Source of the DNA: Cinnamomum chago | Lineage: Eukaryota > Streptophyta > Magnoliopsida > Laurales > Lauraceae | NCBI GenBank assembly: GCA_038049695.1 | Contig: CP142455.1 | Coordinates: forward strand, 27,193,501 to 27,257,500 | DNA: 64,000 nucleotides | Direction of reading: 5' to 3' | In this document: piece after piece, positions 33,101-45,191 of the stretch | Numbering within the stretch: the stretch's first letter is position 1 | How the letters are laid out: each line of letters starts with the position of its first letter | Made by a program: the position numbers and the translations under genes | Notes under the pieces: generated by a model | Told to the model about the DNA's origin: nothing | Seen by the model: only the letters and a program-made list of their open reading frames with translations | The model's database searches: none

Positions 33101-35231
33101 GTTTTGCTAGCGTAGTCCTCTACTTACAAACGTGAGATCGTAACAGTTCCACCAAAATAAAAATGAAAAAAGATAAAAGAAACTAATATGCTCGGATCGT
33201 TCGAGGATCTCTCGAGGTGGTGTGCACACTGCAAAATCCGTGTCCACTGTGTGCACTAGATCATTACAGAGCTTTAATTGATGTCCTAGTTGTGTTTCAT
33301 TTATGCGTTAGTGACATGGATTAGTGACTTTTTTTTCTCTCTCGTTTTCTTATTTCTCTGATGTCAGAGATGGTGGAGATTCTGCTGGAGCATTTTACAC
33401 GCAGAGACATCGAACGAGTGGACCGTTTTGGAAAGACAGCTTTACACTACGCCGCAGCTCTTGGCGATCGTACAAACCTTGTCGCACTTGTATCAGCGAA
33501 CCCTTCACTTGTCTATGTTGCTGATAACGACGGCAATTCACCTCTGCATATTATTGTAAAAGATGGCCGCAATTTTCAAATGGTGAAAGATATACTTAGC
33601 TCTAACGCATGTGCAGCAGAGATTTTGAACCGAAAGGACCGAAACGCACTTCACGTTGCTGTGATGAATGGCAACCTGTCCATGCTAAAGTTCTTACTGG
33701 AATTGCCTGAGCTCAAGGTGCTGATAAATGAACCTGACAGTGATGGAAACACACCCTTACATCTTGCAGTTAAGATCCATTTCTTTCGCATGGTTAGGGT
33801 CTTACTAGAAAACGGAGCTAGCGGGAGAATCACCAACAAGCAGGGCCTCACACCTCTGGATGTTAATGATCATTTTGACAAGGGATTTCGACTCAAAAAG
33901 GTATTACTTTGTGCGCTGGCTCAAATCTATCTGTATTGTCAATGGGTAATTGGGTATTCCATTGTCCGTACAGAGGGAACGTATTTCTGCCTCTTTGGAA
34001 TGGGACGGGAATGGTTGGTTTATATGAGGATTCGACCCGGCCCAACCTTCCCTTATTAGGTGCGGGTTTGATACAAGTTTGGTCAAGGTGTGCAAGACAA
34101 AAGTTTATTGAGCTTGAGCGAGTTGAATTTGGGGCAAATTCAAGCTTTGGCCTTCCGTCCCCGTCTCATACCGTCAAAACTATTTTAGCTATTTGTTTAA
34201 AAAAAAGAACAAAAAAAAAAAAGCCAACATTGCAAGTTTGCTTTACGCATTTGGATAAAATACCAACTAATATATTTTATTCTATATCTGAAAACAGGGG
34301 CAAAACCATTTATTCTTCCTTTCGTATGTGTTGGGGGCGATGTAGAAAGAAATTTGTTGGGGGCCCACATAAAAATACATGTAGTTTTCAAAATATATAT
34401 TAGTCCTTTTTAAATTTTGGGATCTTTTAGATATCCCAGTGATGAAGTTGATGCGCTGTTCGTATTATATAGGTAAGTATTTTGTTTTTAGCTGTAGAAG
34501 ACGAGGGTGTGATGATGATGACATTCTGTATTTGTCATGGACGGTTAACTTCTTTTGGATGTTTTTTCTTCGACTCTCCGGCATGAGTTTCTTGATTTCA
34601 TTATGATTTTAGTTATTGATTATTGATAAAATAAAAAATTTTGCATGGCATGCAGGTCTTAATCAGAAGAAGACTAAACCGTTTTGGAGCTGTATTCAGT
34701 CCATTAGTATGGGTGAAGAAGATGGGTCTTGGTCGGAGACGGATAAAATTTCTCAGCAGCTCAGATTTGAGATCATTGGCCAATACACTATCAGTTGTTG
34801 CGGCACTGATTGCCACAGTCACTTTTGCTGCTGCTTTCACATTTCCAGGTGGGTACAAGAACAATGACCCAGGAGAAGGCGTCCCTGTCTTTATAAGAAG
34901 AGCTGCACTAAAGGCCTTTGTGCTGTCAGATACTGTGGCCTTCTCCAGCGCTCTGACTGTGGCATTCCTTATGGTCTATACCTTGGCGGGTAACCAAGCC
35001 TTCTTGGTGAATGCTGTGGGTGTCAGCTTCCTCTTGTTATGGGTTGCGGTCAGTGGAACAGTGGTTGCCTTCGCATCAGCCTTGTACGTGGTGCTGTCGG
35101 ATGAATGCTTGTGGTTGGCTATTGCAGCAATATGCGTTGGATGCAGTGTCCCACTGCTTGTGTATGGCGTTTCGCGGTTCTGTTACCTCTATACGCACTC
35201 CTCATTCAAGAAGTTGCGAGATGAAATGTAG
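30146..35231 (+). CDS. Ankyrin-repeat protein with C-terminal PGG domain (ACD6/ITN1-like)
   Basis: Three exons (30146-30791, 33368-33900 and 34656-35231; 1755 nt, GT/AG borders) encode 584 residues with no stop. Residues about 50-390 form ankyrin repeats: [101 protein letters not shown] and [11 protein letters not shown] basic linker leads to the PGG domain ([20 protein letters not shown] and then FPGGY, about residues 435-460) and three more hydrophobic spans, giving four predicted membrane segments. Such proteins sit in plant membranes with the repeats in the cytosol and act in defence or salt and ABA signalling (ACD6, ITN1). The start codon follows a GA-rich leader. It is the best candidate for a functional host gene in this window; expression is not shown by the sequence. 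Confidence 0.92.
31259..31744 (+). pseudogene. Ribonucleotide reductase small-subunit (R2/TSO2-type) pseudogene in the ankyrin-gene intron
   Basis: The frame starts [20 protein letters not shown], the N-terminus of plant RNR2, followed by an in-frame TAG at 31334-31336 where the family has Gln (before IWEM). It goes on with [20 protein letters not shown], lacking one Trp, then loses about 12 residues before [39 protein letters not shown] and [20 protein letters not shown] follow, after which similarity ends near 31720. Iron-ligand residues in the missing and C-terminal parts are gone. The lack of introns fits either a retrocopy or a piece of a naturally intronless RNR2 gene. It is in the same sense as the host gene, inside intron 1 (30792-33367). 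Confidence 0.88.
31745..33367. other. Rest of ankyrin-gene intron 1
   Basis: AT-rich intron sequence with TA microsatellites at about 31951-31971 and 32671-32687 and poly-T and poly-A tracts at about 32170-32200 and 32540-32557. No further gene or transposon terminus was recognised. Confidence 0.5.
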
Positions 35232-38200
35232 GTGCACTAAATGTTAAGCATTTATTTACATTTTGTGTTTCTGCCTTTTTTAGTACGCTTTTGACCTTTT
35301 TCTTCCTCGTAAACTTCGACAGTTGAGTTTTTATCTGTTGAGGAGCTGAACTCTCTTAAAGCCGTTTGTATTTCCCTTCTTTCTGGTTTGTCTTGTTCAT
35401 GAGGGTGCGAAATTTCCATTATTAGATAGTGCTATATATGCCTCTTGTTACCTAACTATGACATGATCGGCTGATCCTCATAGCCCTCCCCCTGTGAGAA
35501 ATTCGTGAAGGTGGAGCCCACATGTTAAACATGGATGCCGTTCAACTTAAATGCTACTTTGTATAGGCTCTGAGAAATTTCACTCAATTGGAAGCTGGGC
35601 CCATTGTGAGAATAATAAACTTATAAAGAATATGAGTAAAATGCTATGAAATTTTACATGTTTTAATGTGGAAAAATTCTATATGCACCCACTAATTTTA
35701 CGGAGTATATCTACATTCCTTTGTTAATAGTGATTTTTTTTTATTAGGTCGGCGCGCTGAGCAAAATCGGAGGTGCATATATATAGATCAATCTGATTGT
35801 GAAACTGTGTGATTGGGGTTTAATTTGTCGTATGCCGTTGCAGGAGGAGGGATTTACTTTATGTGTTCAGATTATTGATAACTAGGTCGTACCAAATAAT
35901 CCAAAGAGTTTCTAACGAGTATGAGCCTCGAACGATTAGGAGTCGTCAATGCCAAGAAACCTACTTTGCCAGAGGTTCACGTATACATGAAGCCGACTGA
36001 TTCCAGTTGAGGAATCAGTGGCGAATTTCAAATCTAATTTTGACAGTGTTAGCATTTTGACTCTCCCCTAACAAGAAGCCCAAAACTAACTTCGCAAACA
36101 ATTGCTCTCTCTTCCCTTCTCACCTCCTCGCTCAACTTCTACCAATAATGCCCTACTAATATGAGTAATATCCCTATTAATAAGAACTGTTTCTCCTCCA
36201 CATCTGTAGAGATTTCATTGAAACCGAATCGTTACTTTAACTTGCAATAACCCTGTAAATCTGTAACGGATGGAAATCAGAGATAAGATGCATACATTAT
36301 CACAGCTTTCTCAGCAACTCTCTGCATCGATCTGTGGCCGGACTCCATAATCTTCATTGGCTTCTTCATCGTTATCCCAAAAGGCCACTGCCATGTCCTT
36401 CGCGCTGCGACACCGCTGCCTCAATCACTTATGGGCACTTCCCAACCATCTACCACGTCCACCAGGCCTAAGGCAGAGGTGTTGCATCCTTTTTTTTTCC
36501 TATTTACCACATTTACATTTTTATTATTCTTCTCCCATTTTCTTTCCAGTTGTATGTTGCTGTCTTTTTTTTCCAGTTGTATGTTGGTTTTTTTGGTCGG
36601 TTCTATGTGCAAATGGTGTTTGACAGAATGTCGCAATGAAATCAATACAAATAGCTTGATTCTTTTCATCATCTCTCTGTAACACTTCTTATAATCATTA
36701 CAAACATCATGACACGCATGAATCCTCATTCGACTTTTTCTCTTAAATTATGAATCACAAACAAATTTAGATTTACAAACATGCTACATAGTCCCCCAAA
36801 AGACACAGCATTCTTGCATTTATTGGATTTTTTGTCGGTTATATGTACAAATGTTGTTTGATAGAATGTCACAATGAGAAACATCTTCTGTAGGTCTGCG
36901 TGGGTCTTTCTCTTACATGATTTGAACCTAATAGTAATAAGGCTGTGCTCAAAAACTCTTTGTAAACTATATGATGTTATTGAGTAAGATAACCATATAA
37001 AAAAACTCACCATCCAACCCAGTTTTCAGTCCACATTTTATTAAGAAAATGGTCAAACTTGGCAACTGAGAAATGAAATGGCCACACCTTAGTTGTAAGG
37101 GGCCATCATTTTACACCTTAGTTGTGAGGGATCATCAAAGAAAATTCAATGCATCATGCTCCTGTCCCTACGGATTGGAAAGATCCCCCAGGAGAAGTGG
37201 GGGAACATTTTTTTTTTCTTTTATCATTTTCCTTTGGTTTTTTTTTTTTTTTGAACAATAATTTGAACTAAAGTGTGACTATTAACTATTAGTGTCTCTC
37301 TTAATATAATTGATTAACAACTGCCTTGTTTGACGTAGAAACTTCCTATCCTCATGGCTTTCAGATTATTTCAAACTCAAGGACTTGCACAATAAGGTTG
37401 TAGAGTTTATTTCATGATGTTTTGAGTATTTCCTAAACCTGTTATCAGGAAAATATTCAACTGTGGGATGTCCCGCATGTAGATGATGCGTATTTTCAAT
37501 TCCAGCCATCCACAGAAGTGGGGCCTGGCCTCCTGACTTAAAGGTCACTCATCAAAAAATCCCGCACGACTTGTATGAAAAGTCCATCCTCTGTTGCATG
37601 GCAGTAGAATTCCAGGAAGAAAGAAAGGAAAAACTGCAAGGTCACAATTGTGACTGGGCATGAACTTTATATTTGAATTAATTTCTTTTTTATTTAAAAA
37701 AATTCTATTTTATGAGTTTATAGCAAACGGCTTGCTGTCTACTAAAATACAAATCAATCCTTTGATTGCTTAAAAAAAAAAAAATACAATGTATTTGAAG
37801 TCTTTAACACATGACTGTTATAACTACCTTTCTGGCATTGAACATATGATGTTACTGTAATGACCTCTACACCCTAAATGGCATGTTGAAGAATTAGGTT
37901 TCTTTACAGATAACAAAAAAAAAAGAGCTAGGTTTCTTTTTTTAAATGGTTAAAGAGTGAGATTTCTGTGGAACCTTGCTGCAAACAGTATGTCGTTCAT
38001 TGTTCATGGCTGATACTCTTTAGTGCTATTATATCAGCACAGTAGTACATATTAATTAATTAAATTTAGGCGCCGCTGTCATGTAAATCTACAACACGAG
38101 ATTTGTAGGAAAACTCTGCACTAACTATTTTTTTCAATTACTATTGTAGTTAAAACACTTGAGATTGCGTCAAGCTCTTTTGCTAGAAATGTCAGTCACA

Positions 38201-41200
38201 ACATGCTCTGCAACGTACTTTGTGTAACATACATCCTATTTGTGATGGCACTCTGCAAATAGAAACTATACTGATAAAGGGACCTCTGACTGTGTCAAGG
38301 GAAGTGGTTCTCCATATGCTACACGGATCTGCCACTCAACAAGATCTTGGCCAGCAATCATCTCAGTTACAGTAATTAATATTGAGGGCAACGAACCGTT
38401 GCTTGATAAATGAGACTCTGCCAGAAGACAAAAGTCTCGTAACCATTTCTATTAGATACATAGTATTAAAAAGCATATAAATTTAGCACATGAAGACAAC
38501 TCACCATCCAACCCAGTTTTCAGTCCACATTTTATTCAATGATACAACCAAAAAATCCTTAATAACAAATTAACCTAACCTAAGTGACACATTTGGAGAG
38601 CTTGGTTGGGATCCATATTCATGCATGTAAAAGCTCCCACATAGCGCATGGGCTAAAATGAGTAAATTAAAATATGATATGGCTTTATAAATGTAAATAA
38701 TTACTCATTAATAAAAAAAACTCCGTGCATTGCCAAAAAGAAATCTGACTTGGAATGGTATATCTGCGCGGTTGTTATTTGTACCGGTTCATGTGCTGAA
38801 GACTTGTAGTAGTAATGATTAGGGCCCATGTCAATATTTGAATTGAGTTTAAAAATAGCATAATTTCCTTTTATGACTTCGCCATATTGGGATTGATTCT
38901 ATTATATTAGTTTGACCTTGCAATTTTATATCATAGATGTATACAATATATTATATTGTATCTGTAGTGTTCATTAGTCATTTCTTGATGGATATCATCT
39001 ATTTGTGCCCCATGGCATTCTAGCAAGCTTAGTGGTACATTCAGTGTGATCCGTTGATCTACTATAAGAACTGACGTTTGGAAGCTTTTAGTCTATTATA
39101 ATTTGGCTGTGTAGTTGTGGATATCAATCGCAGATTGTCTATCAATGCAGTGGAAAGAGTTGGAGTTTTGTCTTTTCAATTTATGTGATATATATGTGTT
39201 TGCAACTATAGAATCATTAACTAGAATCTCAAAGAATGTGTACATGATATCGAAGTTCATTGACAGTCATATAATAGAGCCAAAGCATTGTTTAAAGGCT
39301 CTATAGTATGAAACAGTGGATTACACTTACATGTCATGTGCTTGCTTGGAGATCCTTTCTACTGTCTGAAATTCTTTTGAAAATATTCTTTATTGCTTAT
39401 TATAATTTGGCTTTTATCTATTAAACATATACATATTGCCTATTGATAATGGTTGTTATTGGTTATTATTTTCTGTAATGGATGTTGGAAACATATTGCA
39501 AGTGGTTGTCTTTTAGGGTGATAAATTGATTTCATTGGTGAAGTTGAAAGCATTTTGAGAATTATGGAATGATATTGTACACTTATTTCATGTTCAGTAT
39601 TTTTATTTATTTATTGTGACAGAGAATCTTCTACCACTAAAAATGTTATTGCTTGCATTACGAAAATCACAGATTTTGACTATTGCTTTTACTTTATGAT
39701 TTTTTGGCACAAAATTAATAGCTATAGATAAGATAATGAAGGAAATTGAAAGGAACAAACGACATGGATGTTTTGCAAATTGTTCTATGTTCTTATTGGG
39801 AATGAAAAAAAAAAACCATTTTTATTAGATAATATTATTGTCTTCTTTCGAGTTCTCAATACAATCTCTCTATAATAGATAATCTTTTATTTGTGCCTTT
39901 TTTGGCTGGACTAAGCTTTTTTATAGTTTATTTTTTTAAGCAATAAAATTTACTGTTATAAAAAAACAACAATCTGTGTAAAAATGCAAATGAGAGTTCC
40001 GCATTGCATAATCTGAGGCATCCACAAGTCGATCATGTTGGTTTGTTCTTTACCATAACCAGTTATATTTAACTTGATAAGGGGCACATTGGCTTGGTTT
40101 TTCAGGATGTCAAGTTAGCACTCAGATGAAACACCCAATCACTTGGCAGTAACTAAAATAAATAAAATTGCAAAATGAAATAGGTCCATAGATTATGATG
40201 TGGAAACTGCATCACCACATTGGCTTCCACATTTCACCTCATATTAAACAGTACGTTTAAGTGATTCTACCATCTCTTTTACAGGAAAAAGATCCAGCCT
40301 GCACATTGTAACTCAAGTACCCGATTGTGTTAAGGCAATCCAACTTGAAATATATATAGATATATATATATATATATATATATGCTTGGGAATTTGTCGA
40401 GATTTTGAATTTCACACTGATCTCTGAACAGATTAACATGCCTCCCACTTGCCAGACACCGCAAGTTGCAAACAAACTTTAACCTGCTCGGTAGCATATC
40501 AAGATTGGGAATATTATTTATAAGTTGAAATTATAATCACAGATATATGACTCTGTTGACCATAGTAATATAACAAATGCCAATTTTTTTATGGTTTGTT
40601 GATACAATTGCCGTCCATGTGTAAATATAACTTTTGATCTCATCTTTCCATATGCCTCTATTCTGATTTAATTTATTATTTATTGTGTTGATAATACTAT
40701 ATATTTCAATTAGGATGCTAAGAATATGTCATGCTCAATTTATCTCATGTGCGTTTCATATCTAATGTATATCTATTGTCTGGTAACTTCTGAATTGAGC
40801 TTTCTTTTTTCTTTTATTATATGTTGAAATTATTTTCTTCCCTGATGATTTATCATTATCTGTGATTAATTTAAATAAATGGCCTTATTATTTTACTTTT
40901 GTGCGAGATGATCAAAGATAATGTTACTTTAAAATATATTAGATGTTTTTCATTGATTGGACTTCGCTGTTTTATAAAGTAATTTTAGTTGATAGAGAGC
41001 ACTTACTTACCTGCGCATGTATCTTCATCAGTTGTGTTATTCTTGCGAAATCAATTGCTTGCTCGAAGTAGAAAATTTATAATTTTGTGTTATAGGGTCT
41101 TGTGGTACTCCTATATAATTCAGAATATATTTAATATTGACCATATATGTTTTAAGAATGAGTTTACTGCACCACAGTATAGTTTAAATTTTATAATAAT

Positions 41201-43336
41201 TTTTTTAATATTTAATATTATGAATCATGCTGCCCGTGCTTAGAATGGTGGCTTTCCGCTAGTTCACTTTGAAGGAAATAGATTTCCAAAATGATTCCCA
41301 TTGGAGAGAAAACATCGAAGGACTTATGTTTTTTAGTTTCAGTAGATTAGAATTTTTAAGAGAGATCAGCAAGAGCAATAGAATGATCTTCCCTTAAAAT
41401 AATAAATATTATGCACCAGTCACCTGGAGGTGACAGTTCAGTCTTAAAACCATGATATTAATCTAGTGTAGGTTCTCTTCTTTGATACCATGAAATCTTA
41501 ATCTGGATTCAATTTCATGCTTGTCTGTCAAAAAAAAAAAAACCTACTATCAAACTATGAAAACCATCAAGAATCCGAAAGAGCCGAGATTAGAAGAAGC
41601 AAATACAAAAGAGAAAAAGAGAGAGGTGTTCCCGTTAAGAGTTTGAATTTAAAAGGTTTGAGAGTATGATTTTGCCTTCTCAAATAAATGGGACTATAAC
41701 TCAAAAAAGGATAAGAATAAAAAAGAGGAACTGAACTAACTCTAAACAACGGCCTGGAATGTGGTCCAAGTAACTCCTCGAAAGGGCCCCACTTGCAACC
41801 ATTAGAACCATCCATCTTGTGAGGTTATGTAGGTGGGCCATGGTCAAATGCCCAATAAATAACATTAAATCCACATGCTTGACATAATGTCAATGTAAAC
41901 ATAATTACTGCAGTATCAAAACTGCATGAACAAAGCAGAAACACTGAACAGAAATTCTCAGTGAATAAAAGAAACTACTTTTCCAGATTTATAATATGAA
42001 GGAAAAATTCCAAGGGATGCATAGCCCTGCTTATATCAGCCTATTGTTACATACTCTCTCATACACAAAAAGAATTGAGCAATAAAAGGTCAGGAAATAG
42101 TAATTCCAACCATGTATTTATGGAACACCTGCTAAACTTGAGTTTTTAATTGGGACAATAGAATCCGCATGCTGTCAGGCTTAATGCTCAGTCCATCATG
42201 ATTTTAAAAAGGGTGGGCTTGAACCTAACATGATTTAAGCAGGCTGAGCTCTGTTGGGCTCTTAAAGCCTGTGTTGATATTGGGTCGGATCTGGGCCTGT
42301 ATTTATAAAGTTGGGTCAGGCTTGGATATGCCTCAGCCAATTCGACCTGGACCACGAACACACCTATGGGCTCCCCTCTGCGACTGAGCCCACATAATTA
42401 TAAGCAAATGGGCCCCACCACAAAATTCAACCAATAGGCCTCACTTCTAATCCAATTTAAAACCTTCAGATCCATAACAATCTTTGCAAAATCTCATTTT
42501 TCCCTGCATGTTGTTAGAAAGATTCTCCTTTACAATCTAAAAAAACCATTTCAAATCTAGAAGCTTGATCTCATGCCACAGTCGTAACACCAGCTTGTAG
42601 CCCACCAATAATTTTCTCATCAAATTGAATATGAGGTGCCTTGATAAAATCTTTGATAAAAAAAGACTCTGGAATTTTTTCAGAAAAAATCTTCCGTGGC
42701 CAAAGAGTTCAAAATCTTTTATTAGAAATATATCCATGGTGGGCCCATCCCAATTCCACCTCTGTAAAGGGCTTTTCCAAAAAAAAAACAAAAAAAATCT
42801 AAACCCATTTCTCTAAAAAGAGTTAATGACACTGCAGTCTAATCCAACCTTGTCCTTTCACTCGTGATCTCATCGTTGGGCCCCACTTCTCTGATAAGTC
42901 AGGCATCTTTTATCTCGCTGCTTGAAATGTTACTTTAGTGATGATATGATCCACTAGCTCTCTGTGCAGTGATTATTAAATTGTTGTCTTCATGCAAACA
43001 GGCCATTCCGAAAACTACATGAGTTTTGTTTCTTCATCTTTCTTCTTTGTCCAGACCGCTTTGGTTTATTTGATTTGAGAGTGATATATAAATCTGTCTT
43101 TATCCAATTTAAGTTCAAATACAGATTATCCATGAAAGAGACAGTAGACATTTTACCTTTTTTTTCAATGGGAATTGGTCCCTGGGTCTGTCAATGGGCC
43201 ACAGCCATATAAATACTCTCCTTGATCAGATCATTTTTATCAGAGCATTCCGTCTCCCCTCTCCCATGCTTAGTGTGGCACCATGTAGGCCCTACATACC
43301 TTATGGGTGGATGGTTCTTGTCTGAATTATCACTAG
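35232..43336. other. Long intergenic region without a convincing gene
   Basis: The ankyrin-gene 3' flank is followed by AT-rich DNA. A short frame at 36360-36477 (MASSSLSQKATAMSFALRHR onward) ends at a possible donor near 36479 and could be a first exon, but no partner exon was found. A 39-bp segment, aactcaccatccaacccagt onward, is present at 37004-37042 and again at 38498-38536. A TA microsatellite lies at about 40357-40383. The many short frames between 38000 and 43000 have no recognisable family or codon-like pattern. Confidence 0.5.
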
Positions 43337-43750
43337 GTGTGTGTGTATATGTATATGAGAAATGCTCCTATACAAGCTTCCGTTATGGTTTTATGGTACA
43401 AGCTATCTAATGGGGCATACTACTGGCTCAGCGGACCATTCAAACCCACTCCTTCTATTTACTCAGGTGTCACCGGGTTTTGATAGATCCGAATATGGTG
43501 AATCGTTTGATGAATGGTCACTTTTATTGTTTTATATAAAGCCATTAAACTTGTGGCCATAAATGAATATGGGTTAGAGGTGTTAAATTGACTTCAAATT
43601 TGATATCTAGGGTGACCCCACTTGGATCTTTCGATCCCCCCCTGTTTCATGATTTGTCGGATACGTAGTGGGCCCCACTAGGTAGCTTGTATCGTAAGAC
43701 CGTAAGGGAAGCTTGTATAAGAGCATTTCACACACACACACATATATAGT
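43337..43750. mobile_element. Foldback MITE with long inverted repeats
   Basis: From 43358, gaaatgctcctatacaagct begins a segment whose inverted partner ends at 43729 (read inverted, gaaatgctcttatacaagct). Similarity extends about 58 bp into each arm, to tggggc. Outside the arms, gt/ta-rich microsatellites (43337-43356 and 43730-43750) are also complementary. No transposase is present. The target duplication is masked by the microsatellite, so the superfamily is open. Confidence 0.7.
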
Positions 43751-44039
43751 ATTATTAATATATATAGGGTCACCTTAAGTCGCCAATTTCTTGCCATAAA
43801 CAGTGTTGAACTTGGACAAAATTTTTAAAAAATGTGGTAAGTCACATATTGTCCTATTTGTTAATACAATGAAAATTTTCAGGCAATGGTTTTATAAGCA
43901 TCATTTCTTGGATTTCCATTCAAGAGTAAGTAATAGTTGGAAGAATGTAAAGTTTAGGCTTGTGGGAATTTTTGGGGGTGGGGGTGGTGGTGGGGGCTCT
44001 CACATAAATATTGTGTGTATATATTTATTTTGTAATTAT

Positions 44040-44566
44040 GGGATTGATAAAGATGTCGAATATAGGATAAAAACGGGGATGGTCGAGGTGGAGAATTGCT
44101 TCTGTAATTCTTTTTGGCCGACGAGTGCCAATAACATTGAAGGAAAAATTTTACTGGATAATGATTTGACCAGCTATGACCTATGTAGTAGAGATGAGAA
44201 TGTTAAGGTGAATGTGTAGTAAAGCTAGGAAGGATAAAATTAAAAATGAGCGCTTTCGAGAGCATTTAGGGTAGCAACAATAGGGGATAAAATTAGAGAA
44301 ACTTGTTTGAGATGGTTTGGGCATGTCCAACGTAGGCCAGTAGGAAAAGTTTGGTCATGAAGGTTAATAGTCCACCATGGGAAAGGAGTAGGGGTAGGGG
44401 TAGGGGTAGACCAAAGAGGATGTGGATGGAGGTAATAAAAATGGATATAAGGAAGTATAACTTATTTGAGAATTTGGCTCAAGATAGATAGGAATGGAGA
44501 AACAAAATTCATGTAACCGACTTCAACATAGTTGGGACAAGACTTTGATGACGATGATGATGATAT
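44040..44566 (+). pseudogene. RTE-type LINE reverse transcriptase C-terminal remnant and 3' tail
   Basis: Broken frames read GIDKDVEYRIKTGMVEV, then NERFREHLGVATIGDKIRET followed by CLRWFGHVQRRP, then GRGRPKRMWMEVIKMDIRKY and WRNKIHVTD. This is the conserved C-terminal part of plant RTE-like LINE reverse transcriptases. It ends in a gatgacgatgatgatgat tail, typical of the short tandem repeats at RTE 3' ends. Stops and frameshifts are frequent. The RT core and endonuclease are absent, as in a 5'-truncated insertion. Confidence 0.8.
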
Positions 44567-45026
44567 TTATTTTTTATACTTGAAAGTGATGTCTTTCACC
44601 AAAAATAATGGGGCATTCAAGAAGTTAATATAGAGCCAACTTACTCGATTTTAATAGTTCACAATCACAAAATTTCTTTGTATTGGTGTGAGACAAGATT
44701 TCATTTCACTCAAAGGGACCAGATGATTCCAATTTAGTACACCCATGCTTCAAACCCATGCTTCAAGCATTAATTGCTCTCTTTAATTTATTTTTGTTTT
44801 ACCTCAAAGTTGTAGATTACAAGATTTTTAAGCAAGTTTCAATGGATGACCTGTTGGTGTTGGGTGTTGTTTTATGTTGGTGTTGGCATTGTAGGGCCAC
44901 CTTCTAGGTGTGAAACCCCAAGATACCTACATGATTCTTGCATAGGCTCAAACCAGGTATGGTATGAAACACATAATGTAGAGGGCGAGAGCTGACTCTC
45001 CAATTCACAGAATATTGAGGAATTCT

Positions 45027-45191
45027 GTATTCTACTGGGTGAACCCCTTTTGTACGAGCCCTGTGAAGTAGTTTCAATTCGAGAGGAGTAAGGCCTAATG
45101 TCAAATTGATCGTATTCTACTGGGTGGACCCATTTTGTATGAGCCCTGTGAAGTTTCAATTCACGATAGGAGTAAGGCCTAGGGTCAAATT
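45027..45191 (+). repeat. 85-bp direct repeat, two copies
   Basis: gtattctactgggtg begins both copies at 45027 and 45112, and both contain gagccctgtgaag and 'aggagtaaggcct'. Frames crossing them are repeat artefacts. Confidence 0.85.

Noticed and set aside
35680..35785. Small MITE suggested by tatatgcacc and its complement
   Set aside because: The matching arms are only about 10 bp and no target duplication was found.
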